From Chlorogloeopsis sp038404745 (GTDB lineage Bacteria > Cyanobacteriota > Cyanobacteriia > Cyanobacteriales > Nostocaceae): 64,000 bases of DNA. Below are positions 52,747 to 61,502 of the stretch, piece by piece (within the stretch, counting starts at the first letter, position 1; each line of letters starts with the position of its first letter). The stretch spans positions 256,033 through 320,032 of the forward strand of contig NZ_JAYKTT020000081.1 of NCBI RefSeq assembly GCF_038404745.2, given 5' to 3'. The translations under genes and the position numbers were made by a program. The notes below the pieces were generated by a model. That model saw only the letters and a list, made by a program, of their open reading frames with translations, ran no database searches and had not been told where the DNA came from.

Positions 52747-54258
52747 ATGCCTCCCCGTGTCAGAGCGCCAGAATTACCACAAAATTACCCTTGGCTCAAC
52801 ACAGAAAAACCCTTATCTGTGAAACAACTCCGGGGCAGAATCGTTATTTTAGACTTTTGGACATACTGTTGTATCAACTGTTTGCACATCCTACCAGAAC
52901 TGAAATATTTAGAACAGAAATACAAAGACAGCCTCACAGTTATTGGTGTACACAGCGCCAAATTTGATCACGAAAAGGAAACCGAGAACATCCGCCAAGC
53001 TATCTTACGCTACGACATCGAACACCCAGTATTAATAGACAGTGGTTTTAAAGTCTGGCAAGATTATACTGTGCGTGCTTGGCCTACCTTGATAGTCATC
53101 GATCCAGAAGGATACGTAGTAGGCTCGTTATCTGGGGAAGGAAATCTTGATATTTTAGATGAACTGGTAGAAAAGTTAATTCACCAACACCAAGAAAAAG
53201 GCACTATCAATTTTCAAGAACTCCAACTTACTCTAGAAAAACAGCAAAAACCCCTAATTACACCGTTAGCTTTTCCCGGTAAAGTCTTAGCAACAATAGC
53301 AGGATTGTTCATTGCCGATTCTGGGCATCACCGTTTGGTTATAACTACCTTAGACGGAGAAATTCTGCATATAATCGGCACTGGGAAACCTGGGTTAGTC
53401 GATGGTTGCTTTCATGAAGCACAATTTTTTGCACCCCAGGGAATGACATTTGATGTAGAAAATCAAATTTTATATGTTGCAGATACAGAAAATCATGCCT
53501 TGCGTCGTGTAGATTTGCAGCGCCAGACAGTAGAAACAATTGCTGGAACAGGTAAACAAAGCCGTAATATTTATCCTCACGGTGGTGCTGCTTTGGAAAT
53601 AGCGCTAAATTCTCCTTGGGATTTACAAAAGCTGGAAAATAGCCTATTTATAGCTATGGCAGGGTCGCATCAAATTTGGGAAATGAACTCAGAAAGCGGT
53701 ACTGTGAAAACCTATGCTGGTACAGGTGCAGAAGCTTGTGTAGATGGTTCGCTTCATGAATCTGCTTTTGCTCAACCTAGTGGCATCACTACTGATGGGA
53801 AAGAACTATATATTGCTGATAGTGAAGTTAGCTCCATTCGAGGTGTGAAACTGGTAGAACCAAAAACAGTGCGAACTATTTGCGGTAGTGGGGCGTTATT
53901 TGGCTTTGGTGATACAGATGGGCAGGGTTTTGCAGTTCGGTTGCAGCACTGCTTAGGAATAGAATATGCTCAAAATTATCTGTGGGTTGCCGATACCTAC
54001 AATCATAAAATTAAATTAGTTAGTCCCAATACAGGTAACTGCCAAACTATATTGGGAGATGGTGTGGCTGGTTTGGAAGATGGGCAGGGTAAGAATAGCC
54101 GCTTTTATGAACCTTCAGGATTGAGTGTAATTAATTCTTTGCTATACATTGCTGATACAAATAATCATGTTATTCGACGTGTGGATTTACATACGCTGGT
54201 GGTGACAACATTGGAATTTGCTGGATTATGTGCTCCAGATGTATGTATCCCACTGTAG
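52747..54258 (+). CDS. Thioredoxin-like/NHL-repeat fusion protein
   Basis: 503 residues. Residues about 20-145 are a TlpA/thioredoxin-like fold with the motif FWTYCCINCLHILPELKYLE; the redox pair appears as CCINC, where two Cys are spaced like CxxC with an extra Cys. From about 165 six NHL-type beta-propeller repeats follow, each with the sequence type GLFIADSGHHRLV or LYVADTENHALRRVDL. The layout is that of NHLRC2-like proteins. No signal peptide is evident, so it is probably cytoplasmic. Function unknown; a redox role is inferred. Confidence 0.88.
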   Translation: MPPRVRAPELPQNYPWLNTEKPLSVKQLRGRIVILDFWTYCCINCLHILPELKYLEQKYKDSLTVIGVHSAKFDHEKETENIRQAILRYDIEHPVLIDSGFKVWQDYTVRAWPTLIVIDPEGYVVGSLSGEGNLDILDELVEKLIHQHQEKGTINFQELQLTLEKQQKPLITPLAFPGKVLATIAGLFIADSGHHRLVITTLDGEILHIIGTGKPGLVDGCFHEAQFFAPQGMTFDVENQILYVADTENHALRRVDLQRQTVETIAGTGKQSRNIYPHGGAALEIALNSPWDLQKLENSLFIAMAGSHQIWEMNSESGTVKTYAGTGAEACVDGSLHESAFAQPSGITTDGKELYIADSEVSSIRGVKLVEPKTVRTICGSGALFGFGDTDGQGFAVRLQHCLGIEYAQNYLWVADTYNHKIKLVSPNTGNCQTILGDGVAGLEDGQGKNSRFYEPSGLSVINSLLYIADTNNHVIRRVDLHTLVVTTLEFAGLCAPDVCIPL

Positions 54259-54272
54259 TAAAGAGGCGATCG

Positions 54273-54401
54273 CTATGATTTTAAAGGATACACACCCTCG
54301 TGTAATAGGCAGCAAAGGTATTTGAGTAAATTGTCTAATTCTAACTTTCTAAAATCTCTATCTCGAAACGACTCCCATAATTTAACTTTTATTTGTGCCA
54401 T
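54273..54401 (-). CDS. Possible small 42-residue protein
   Basis: ATG 54401 on the minus strand opens MAQIKVKLWESFRDRD, followed by a short hydrophobic Cys pair (LKYLCCLLHE), and stops at 54273, convergent to the thioredoxin-NHL gene. No Shine-Dalgarno sequence. The gap around it (54259-54647) otherwise shows nothing. It could be a short peptide gene or a remnant. Confidence 0.3.
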   Translation of the reverse strand: MAQIKVKLWESFRDRDFRKLELDNLLKYLCCLLHEGVYPLKS

Positions 54402-54647
54402 TTTTAATTTGGCGCACCCTTGTATAGAAATAGTACAACCTTTACTCACCAGCTATTTGTACAAAAATCATACTGAGTTATTTTAAGATAATTTGTATAA
54501 AAATAGTTATTAAACTAGCTTGATTATGAGGTTATTTTATAAAAACTTTAACTTAAGTTGATGTTAAATAAATGGCAGATTATGCTATTAAACTAGTTTA
54601 AATTATGATGAATATTGGTCATCATAAATTTTTGTGCCTGAACTATT

Positions 54648-55064
54648 ATGACTGATAAATTTATACCACTAGACTGTGATGATGTTGTACTTTTGGGTAA
54701 AGATACATTTAAAGTTAGTAGATTAAAAGATTTAGTTGAGCAACACATTAAACAGAGATTACAACGATGTGTTTATGAATCTAATAGTCTTGAGCCTGGT
54801 GTTTCTATAGTTGAGCTATTTAGTTTAATTTCTTTAGCTGAACACCAAATTAATCTCAATGAAATTCAATACAACTATAGTATTAATGGTTATATTTTAA
54901 GAATTGGTAGCCAAGGCTGGCAAAAAGGAAAGCTAAAGATTGAGGTATGTATATCAGTTATCGATTCTAATCTAAATCAAGTTTATTTAGAGTTTCATCC
55001 TGAAGAAATAATAGAACATGATCCTCTTTTAGATGATATATATAAAATATTATCTGAAAACTAG
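54648..55064 (+). CDS. KGK-domain family protein
   Basis: 138 residues. The mid-C-terminal GSQGWQKGKLKIEV (near 86-100) is the signature of the KGK domain, a family I know only from cyanobacteria. The N-terminus DCDDVVLLGKDTFKVSRL is also typical. Function unknown. It is likely soluble. The DUF952 gene follows after 66 bases on the same strand. Confidence 0.8.
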   Translation: MTDKFIPLDCDDVVLLGKDTFKVSRLKDLVEQHIKQRLQRCVYESNSLEPGVSIVELFSLISLAEHQINLNEIQYNYSINGYILRIGSQGWQKGKLKIEVCISVIDSNLNQVYLEFHPEEIIEHDPLLDDIYKILSEN

Positions 55065-55130
55065 TTGGGCAAACTAGCAGTTGGAATTACCAGATAGGTA
55101 GTACCTGCTCTATTAAGCTTATAAATTTTC

Positions 55131-55469
55131 ATGAACACCATTCTCCACATTACGAAACGAAAACAGTGGGAGCAAGCAAAACTTGCTGGCATCTACCAAA
55201 GCGAAAGCTTTGAATCTGAAGGCTTTATTCATTGTTCTACACCACAGCAAATAACTAGAGTGGCTAACTACATTTTTGCCAATCAAACAGGATTAGTACT
55301 TCTTTTTATTAATCCTGAAAAGGTGAAGGCAGAAATTCGTTATGAAAATACTGAATTAGACGAACTATTTCCTCATATTTATGGTGCCTTGAATATTGAT
55401 GCTGTCTTCAAAGTGATTGATTTTGAACCAAATGAAGATGGATTATTTCGACTACCAAAAGAAGTATAA
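55131..55469 (+). CDS. DUF952 protein
   Basis: 112 residues. Characteristic pieces are ILHITKRKQWEQAKLAG, GFIHCSTPQQI, LVLLFINPEKV and FPHIYGALNIDAV. The family has a compact fold related to ADP-ribosyl-binding or phosphotransferase-like domains; its activity is not known. It starts with ATG at 55131 after the KGK gene. Confidence 0.9.
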   Translation: MNTILHITKRKQWEQAKLAGIYQSESFESEGFIHCSTPQQITRVANYIFANQTGLVLLFINPEKVKAEIRYENTELDELFPHIYGALNIDAVFKVIDFEPNEDGLFRLPKEV

Positions 55470-55561
55470 AAATCAAAGGGAATAAGGAACAGGGAAAAGG
55501 GAACAGAAAAAGAAATATTTTCATGCCCTTGACTTCTGTCTTGACAATAGGGAATGATATC

Positions 55562-56599
55562 TTACGAAATTCCCATAGACTGCAAAATTCTTTCTCGTTT
55601 CTTGCGTGCAATTTCTCTTAAATCAATACTCTTGTCAGTTTCATCAACGATTTCACCAGTTATCACCTCAAGTACATCTTCTAAGGTGATAACACCAGCA
55701 ACATTTCCGTATTCATCTACGACTACGGCTAAATGTTCATGGACTTCAATAAAATCTTTCAACAGTAGATCGGCTCGAATTAATTCTGGAACGAAGCGGA
55801 CTTTCCGAGTTATAGTAACAATTTTTTGGTCATTTTTACCTTCAACAATTGCTGCTAGTAATTCTTGTTTTAAAGCAAATCCAATAACTTGATCAATCGA
55901 GTTATCAATTACAATAATTCGCGTATGCTGTGAGTTGATAATGTCTTTTTTTGCCTCTGCTAAAGTCAAATCTCCATTGAGGTATGTCAGTATAATTCGA
56001 GGTGTCATCAAATCAGATGCGGTTAAATCGTTTAATCGAAATATTCTTTGAATCATTTCTGCTTCATTGCTTTCAATTATCCCTTCCTGTTGACCGATAT
56101 TTGCTAAAAGTTTGATTTCAGCCTCATTCGTGGTTGGCGGCTTTTTACCTTTTGTAAAAGGTGCAGTCACAGTTTCTAGAACCCAAACAAGAGGTGTAAA
56201 AGCAATTGATAGTGCAGTTACAGGCAATGCGACAAGTAAAGCGATTCGTTCTGCGTAACGTTCACCAACTGTCTTGGGGATAATTTCACCAAAGACAATA
56301 ATTAGGAAAGTCAAAACACCAGAAAACACACCTAGCCAAGCATTTCCCAATACTCTAGTGGCAATATTACCTGTGAGAATACTGCCAATGATATTGAAAG
56401 TATTATTCAGAATGACAATAGTAGCGATCGGACGATTCATATTTTCACGAATTGCTAAGAGCGCGATCGCCGAAGGGTGATTTGATTGAGCTAATTGTCT
56501 GACTCTAAGTATAGAAACAGAAAACAGCGCCGTTTCTGAACTAGAACAAAGCGCTGAACCGAAAAGAACAGAAAATATCACAAAAACCAGCTGTAGCAT
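55562..56599 (-). CDS. CNNM/CorC-type membrane protein (DUF21 plus CBS pair)
   Basis: 345 residues. The N-terminal DUF21/CNNM membrane domain (about 1-185) has four membrane helices and SSSETALFSVSILRVRQL near 20. A CBS pair (about 198-330) includes LMTPRIILTYL and HLAVVVDEYGNVAGVITLEDVLEVITGEIVDE. The C-terminal CorC/HlyC domain of longer relatives is missing; the end is ILQSMGIS. The family is linked to Mg2+ or Co2+ efflux and was once called hemolysin. The gene is complete and convergent to the DUF952 gene. Confidence 0.92.
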   Translation of the reverse strand: MLQLVFVIFSVLFGSALCSSSETALFSVSILRVRQLAQSNHPSAIALLAIRENMNRPIATIVILNNTFNIIGSILTGNIATRVLGNAWLGVFSGVLTFLIIVFGEIIPKTVGERYAERIALLVALPVTALSIAFTPLVWVLETVTAPFTKGKKPPTTNEAEIKLLANIGQQEGIIESNEAEMIQRIFRLNDLTASDLMTPRIILTYLNGDLTLAEAKKDIINSQHTRIIVIDNSIDQVIGFALKQELLAAIVEGKNDQKIVTITRKVRFVPELIRADLLLKDFIEVHEHLAVVVDEYGNVAGVITLEDVLEVITGEIVDETDKSIDLREIARKKRERILQSMGIS

Positions 56600-57297
56600 A
56601 ATTTTTCCCAGAAATGGGAAGAGAAACTAGAGGGAAACAGACACCAGCAATCCAAGTTGATTACTGAATCACTTGTAGAGGTAGGAGATAGGAAATATAG
56701 AACAAACAAGAAAGAATAAAAGTGTACTGAGTTTTTTCCAAAATCAAATAGAAGTCTTATCTTGATGAATTGAACGCTTTGAGAGCGCTATGTGGAGTAT
56801 AAGTTTAACTCAAATTTTGCACTTCACTCTCACACTCTAACTACGCCCAGAACTGAGGTACTAGGCTAATAGCTTAAGTCCATTTTACTGGACTGAAAAC
56901 CTTCGTGAATAGGTATTGATTCTTTTTGAGAGGACTTACACTGTGAGCTAGGAAATTCCCCCTAACGGTTATTATGGCTGATACAAGATTTCAGTGAATC
57001 AAAACAATTGGTGAAAAAACAATCCATAAAGCCGTTGCTCTCAAGCGATTTTTATTTGTTTGACCAAAATTGGATCTAGAATTTTGTCAAATTTAATTGA
57101 TATCATTCTCAATAACATAAGCTAGAGGTAAAGTTTTCACAGTAATTAAATGATTATTATAACTGAGTGAGAAAGCAAGCCTTCTCCTGATACAATAAAT
57201 TTTTGGCAATAAAAGCCTCGTATTTTGATAAGAATTATATTCGATTACTTTTTTAGCAGCTTTTCCAAAGCTAAGTTTGAACTGGAGGTTACATTTG
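56600..57297. other. Intergenic region upstream of futA
   Basis: AT-rich gap between the divergent CNNM and futA genes. It holds a short hairpin (AGTCCATTTTACTGGACT near 56878) and the Fur-like site at 57097. No coding frame is convincing. Confidence 0.5.
57097..57116. promoter_or_regulatory. Fur-box-like site upstream of futABC
   Basis: TTGATATCATTCTCAATAAC read on the other strand is close to the Fur consensus GATAATGATAATCATTATC (shared ATTGAGAATGATAT pattern). It lies 181 bases before the futA ATG, within the only large gap upstream of the operon. Iron-dependent repression is an established role of Fur; the site here is inferred. Confidence 0.5.
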
Positions 57298-58374
57298 ATG
57301 AAGCGGCGGCAGTTTGTCTACTTAACTGGATTAGCGACTATTAGTGGTGGATTAGCGATCGCTTGTGATGGGAATCAAACTCCCACTGCTGGTGACGAGG
57401 CAACATCCCCACAAGCTACCCCAGCAGGAACCACGGGTGGTGCATTAGAAAAAGAGTTAGTAATTTACTCAGGGCGCAACGAAAAACTGATTGGCGAACT
57501 GGTTAAACAGTTTGAACAACAAACTAACGCTAAGTTGCAAGTTCGTTACGGTGATACAGCTGAATTGGCAGCAGCTATTTTGGAAGAAGGAGCAAATAGT
57601 CCAGCAGATGTGTTTTTTGCTCAAGATGCTGGTGCATTAGGAGCTATTCAAAAAGCTGGTAAAGCTATAGAGTTACCATCCTCAATTCTGAATCAAGTCG
57701 CCCAATCTTACCGTTCACCACAAGGTAGATGGGTAGGTGTCAGCGGCAGAGTACGTGTTGTAGATTACAACACGAATTTAGTGAAGCCAGCAGAATTGCC
57801 AGCATCCATCTTTGGCTTTACTGAACCGAAATGGAAAAATAGAATTGGCTGGGCGCCTACAAATGGCTCTTTTCAATCTTTTGTGACTGCCTTGCGGATT
57901 TCTGAAGGAGAGGAACGAGCTAGGAAATGGTTGGAAGGAATTAAAGCCAATAATGCTAAAGTTTATCCCAACAACCTTTCAATCGTAGAAGCTCTCAGTC
58001 GTGGTGAAGTTGGTGTCGGTTTTGTTAATCATTACTATCTAGAGCAATTTAAACGAAAAAATGCTCAAGCTCCTGTAGAGCATCATTTTACCAATGATGT
58101 GGGTTCCTTGGTAAATGTGGCAGGAGTGGCAATTTTAAATACAGCCAAACATCCTAACATTGCCCAAAGATTTGTCGAATTTCTGCTCAGTAAAAATGGG
58201 CAAGACTACTTTGCAAATAAAACTTTTGAATACCCACTCGCTTCAGGAGTTGTTCCCAAAGGAAACTTAAAATCGCTCGATCAACTTCCCAAGCAAGCTA
58301 AAGCAATTGACTTAAGTAATCTCAGTGATCTAGATGCCACACTTAAACTGTTGCAGCAAGTACAAGTCATTTAA
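57298..58374 (+). CDS. futA: Iron(III) ABC transporter substrate-binding protein
   Basis: 358 residues from the ATG at 57298, which has Shine-Dalgarno GGAGG (57284-57288). The longest frame starts at a TTG seven codons upstream. The N-terminus MKRRQFVYLTGLATI has a twin-arginine pattern, and GLAIAC looks like a lipobox, so the protein is probably exported by Tat and may be a lipoprotein. The mature part is a class II iron-binding protein: LVIYSGRNEKL, SPADVFFAQDAG, and tyrosine-rich NHYYLEQ, which supplies iron ligands. It delivers Fe3+ to FutBC. Its last residues (SDLDATLKLLQQ) recur in a short remnant right after the stop. Confidence 0.95.
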   Translation: MKRRQFVYLTGLATISGGLAIACDGNQTPTAGDEATSPQATPAGTTGGALEKELVIYSGRNEKLIGELVKQFEQQTNAKLQVRYGDTAELAAAILEEGANSPADVFFAQDAGALGAIQKAGKAIELPSSILNQVAQSYRSPQGRWVGVSGRVRVVDYNTNLVKPAELPASIFGFTEPKWKNRIGWAPTNGSFQSFVTALRISEGEERARKWLEGIKANNAKVYPNNLSIVEALSRGEVGVGFVNHYYLEQFKRKNAQAPVEHHFTNDVGSLVNVAGVAILNTAKHPNIAQRFVEFLLSKNGQDYFANKTFEYPLASGVVPKGNLKSLDQLPKQAKAIDLSNLSDLDATLKLLQQVQVI

Positions 58375-58378
58375 CTGG

Positions 58379-58441
58379 TTTAAAAAATTATCTGATTTGG
58401 AAACAACTCTGAAATTACTACAGCAGGCAGGAGTTTTGTAG
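58379..58441 (+). pseudogene. Second copy of the futA C-terminal end (remnant)
   Basis: After the futA stop the sequence encodes KKLSDLETTLKLLQQAGVL followed by TAG (58439-58441). It matches the futA end LSDLDATLKLLQQ closely (11 of 13 residues). Codons differ (for example TTA TCT GAT TTG against CTC AGT GAT CTA), so it is not a recent copy. It has no start codon. It is best explained as the tail of a former second futA-like gene (as in genomes with futA1 and futA2). Confidence 0.7.
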
Positions 58442-58444
58442 GAG

Positions 58445-60028
58445 TTGAAAGCGGTTCGCCCTCCATTATTTCTCACATTAGCGGCAGCGGTAGTGGCAGT
58501 TGCCATTGCCTTGCCATTAGTTTACCTAGTCATTCGCACTGCCGGTATTGGTGGGGAAGAGTTGTGGCAATTGATTTCTCGCCCTCGCAATCTGATGATT
58601 TTTGTCAACAGTGCAGTGATGGCAGCAATTGTGACATTTTTTTCTGCCCTGATTGCCCTACCACTGGCGTTTTTAACCGTGCGGACAGATTTACCAGGAC
58701 GGCGCTTGTGGTTAATATTGACTACGTTGCCCCTAGCAGTACCTAGCTATGTGGGAAGTTTTACACTAATTGCGACTTTAGCACCACGTGGCAGTTTTTT
58801 GCAGATATTACTTGAACCTCTAGGCGTTAAAGAGTTGCCTTCTATCTACGGTTGGCCGGGAGTAATATTAGCAATTACACTTTTTACTTATCCTTATATG
58901 CTGCTAAGTGTGCGTTCTGGCTTACAAGGTTTAGATCCTTCCTTGGAAGAAGCTTCTCACAGTATGGGTTACAACGGCAGAGAAACCTTTTTTCGGGTGA
59001 TTTTGCCGCAGTTGAATCCATCGGCGATCGCCGGCGGATTATTGGTAGCACTGTATGCCTTGCGAGACTTTGGTACACCTTCTCTGATGCGGTTTGATGC
59101 CTTTACGCGGGCGATTTTTGTGCAATACAAAGCCAGTTTTAACCGTAACTCAGCAGCTGCTTTGTCTTTGATGTTGGTAGCACTGGTACTGTTAATTTTA
59201 TGGTTAGAGTATCGAGTGCGATCGCGTGCTGCTTACTACAGTCGCGGCTCTGCATCTAGGCGTCTGCCAAAAATTGTCAAATTAGGAATCTGGAAATGGC
59301 CTGCTTTCGCTTTTTGTCTTTTAATTTGTAGTTTAGGTGTAGCGTTACCAGTCGGGATTACTATATTTTGGCTGATACGGGGATTAAATAGTGGCTATAC
59401 TTTTCCCAATTTGTTACCAGCAGTTCTCAATTCAGTTTTGGCAGCAGGACTCGCAGCCGCAGCTACAATTATATTCGCCTTACCAATCGCCATTCTCTCA
59501 GTTCGCTTTCCCAGTCGCATCACTGCGATAATTGAACGCTGTTCCTATATTGGGTTTGGTGTACCGGGAATTGTAGTTGCCTTGTCGTTAGTGTTTTTTG
59601 GTGCCAATTATCTGCCACTGCTGTACCAAACTTTACCAATGTTGATTTTTGCATACTTGGTATTATTTTTACCGCAGTCAGTTGGTACTGTTCGCAGTTC
59701 GCTATTACAAGTCAATCCCCAAATTGAAGAATCAGCACGCAGCTTAGGCAGATCGGCTTGGCAAACACTAACAGAAGTGACTCTACCTTTAGTCCACCCA
59801 GGAGTTTTAAGTGGAGCAGTACTGGTGTTTATAACGGCAATTAAAGAGCTACCCGCAACTATGCTATTGGCACCAATTGGCTTTAACACCTTAGCAGTAC
59901 AAATTTGGCAAGCAACAGAAAACGTTGATTTTGCCGATGCTGCTGCTGCCTCACTAGCAATGCTTTTAGTTTCATTTGGTTCTACTCTATTAGTGTTATC
60001 ACAAGAAAAACTCAATACTAAAACTTAA
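58445..60028 (+). CDS. futB: Iron(III) ABC transporter permease
   Basis: 527 residues with about twelve membrane helices in two MetI-type halves. Each half has the EAA loop that contacts the ATPase: EEASHSMGYNGRETFFRVIL and EESARSLGRSAWQTLTEVTL. It forms the channel for Fe3+ in the cytoplasmic membrane. The start is a TTG (58445) preceded by AGGAG at 58429-58433; the frame lacks a good ATG near the family start. It lies four bases after the futA-tail remnant, in the operon futA-futB-futC. Confidence 0.95.
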   Translation: MKAVRPPLFLTLAAAVVAVAIALPLVYLVIRTAGIGGEELWQLISRPRNLMIFVNSAVMAAIVTFFSALIALPLAFLTVRTDLPGRRLWLILTTLPLAVPSYVGSFTLIATLAPRGSFLQILLEPLGVKELPSIYGWPGVILAITLFTYPYMLLSVRSGLQGLDPSLEEASHSMGYNGRETFFRVILPQLNPSAIAGGLLVALYALRDFGTPSLMRFDAFTRAIFVQYKASFNRNSAAALSLMLVALVLLILWLEYRVRSRAAYYSRGSASRRLPKIVKLGIWKWPAFAFCLLICSLGVALPVGITIFWLIRGLNSGYTFPNLLPAVLNSVLAAGLAAAATIIFALPIAILSVRFPSRITAIIERCSYIGFGVPGIVVALSLVFFGANYLPLLYQTLPMLIFAYLVLFLPQSVGTVRSSLLQVNPQIEESARSLGRSAWQTLTEVTLPLVHPGVLSGAVLVFITAIKELPATMLLAPIGFNTLAVQIWQATENVDFADAAAASLAMLLVSFGSTLLVLSQEKLNTKT

Positions 60029-60048
60029 ATTTTAAGATAAAGAAAAAA

Positions 60049-60140
60049 AATAAGGCAGTAGACGCAAAGCGGCTACTTGCACCAAGTCGCTGCGCGCAAG
60101 AGCGCAGGTAGGCAGACAGCAGGTGGCAGAAGGAAAGAAA
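60049..60140. repeat. Palindromic repeat (GTAGACGCAAAGCGGCTAC type)
   Basis: Units GGCAGTAGACGCAAAGCGGC and GTCGCTGCGCGCAAGAGCGC, and AGGCAGACAGCAGGTGGCAG, between futB and futC. Related units occur at 37138 and 41120. Confidence 0.5.
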
Positions 60141-60254
60141 TATTAACTTGTTTATTTCATTCGTAGCGGATGGTATGTCGCCAGTGCAGCTGCTTTTAAG
60201 AAAATTTCTTATCTTTAATCATAGTGTGTTTGCTTTTTTGACATTAATTTAACT

Positions 60255-61298
60255 ATGCAAAAAGTAATTCTACGTTTACAGGACGTAACCAAGCAATTTT
60301 CAGAAAATACAACTCCTGCTGTCAAGAACGTATCTTTGACATTACAAACAGGAAACATCTTGGGATTACTCGGCCCATCTGGTTGTGGTAAAACTACACT
60401 ACTGCGAATCATTGGTGGTTTTGAACGTCCGCAAACGGGAATAGTAGAAATAGACGGGCAAATAGTTGGCGATCGCACTACTTGGATACCGCCGGAGAAA
60501 CGTGACATTGGCATTGTTTTTCAAGATTATGCCTTGTTTCCCCATTTGACAGTTACAGAAAATGTTGCCTTTGGGTTGAAAGGCTATGGTAAACAACAAA
60601 TACAAAAACGTGTAGCAGAAGTACTTACCCTTGTCAGACTCGAAGGCTTTGAAAAACGCTATCCTTACGAACTTTCTGGCGGACAGCAACAACGCGTTGC
60701 CCTCGCTCGTGCCTTAGCACCCCAACCAAAGCTCATGCTCTTGGATGAACCCTTGAGCAATCTTGATATCCAAGTTAGGTTACAATTGCGAGAAGAAATA
60801 CGAGAAATTCTTAAAGCTGCGGGAACTTCAGCTATTTTTGTTACCCACGATCAAGAAGAAGCGCTCGCTGTGTCTGATACTGTGGGTGTAATGCGGCAGG
60901 GGCATTTAGAACAAATTGGTACGCCAGAAGAAATTTATACTCATCCCGCCTCCCGATTTGTTGCTGAATTTGTCACTCAAGCTAATTTTTTGCCTGCCCG
61001 CCGTCAAGGTAATTTATGGGAAACAGAAATTGGTTGTTTCGCCGTTAAAGCTAGTCATAGCCATGAAATTGGCGAAATGATGATTCGCCAAGAAGACTTT
61101 ATCTTAAAGCCAGCTACAGATGCTCCCGTAGTAATCCGCACGCGGCGATTTTTAGGACGTGAGTATCGCTATTGTTTGCAAACTCCTTCTGGCAAAGAAC
61201 TACACGCTCGAACAATGATTGATACAGCCATAGCCGAAGGAACACGGGTACAATTATCGATTGCAGATGATGCGGTGCGAATTTTTCCAAGTAAATAA
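60255..61298 (+). CDS. futC: Iron(III) ABC transporter ATP-binding protein
   Basis: 347 residues. Walker A GPSGCGKTTLLR, the signature LSGGQQQRVALARAL, Walker B LMLLDEPLSNLD and the switch His THDQEEAL are complete. A C-terminal TOBE-like domain (about 240-347) is present, as in the Fbp/Fut and spermidine families. It energises Fe3+ uptake with FutB. It is 226 bases after futB, in the same orientation, with repeats between. Confidence 0.96.
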   Translation: MQKVILRLQDVTKQFSENTTPAVKNVSLTLQTGNILGLLGPSGCGKTTLLRIIGGFERPQTGIVEIDGQIVGDRTTWIPPEKRDIGIVFQDYALFPHLTVTENVAFGLKGYGKQQIQKRVAEVLTLVRLEGFEKRYPYELSGGQQQRVALARALAPQPKLMLLDEPLSNLDIQVRLQLREEIREILKAAGTSAIFVTHDQEEALAVSDTVGVMRQGHLEQIGTPEEIYTHPASRFVAEFVTQANFLPARRQGNLWETEIGCFAVKASHSHEIGEMMIRQEDFILKPATDAPVVIRTRRFLGREYRYCLQTPSGKELHARTMIDTAIAEGTRVQLSIADDAVRIFPSK

Positions 61299-61314
61299 TG
61301 GCAAAGTTATCCCG

Positions 61315-61440
61315 ATGACAAAACCCGCAGATGTCAGCACCAAAAGGTTAATTAGTCTCGCACCCGATAACTGGGTAAGATGGGTAACACAAATTCCTAA
61401 CCTTGTCGCCAGTGAAATTCTCAACTCCGAATTCCAGTGA
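61315..61440 (+). pseudogene. N-terminal remnant of a DUF4351/Rpn-like protein
   Basis: ATG 61315 opens a 41-codon frame with KRLISLAPDNWVRWVTQIPN and ends SEFQ-stop. This wording is the start of a cyanobacterial family of about 250-300 residues related to Rpn/DUF4351 nucleases, in which SEFQ is followed by Trp-Ile. Here TGG has become TGA, ATA TAG follows, and no continuation is seen. It is therefore a truncated gene lying between futC and the FecB-like gene. Confidence 0.55.
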
Positions 61441-61502
61441 ATATAGGCAAGCTAGCAAAAATAGCTTGGGCAACCCAAACTAACTTAGCAAAGAGCATGG
61501 GT

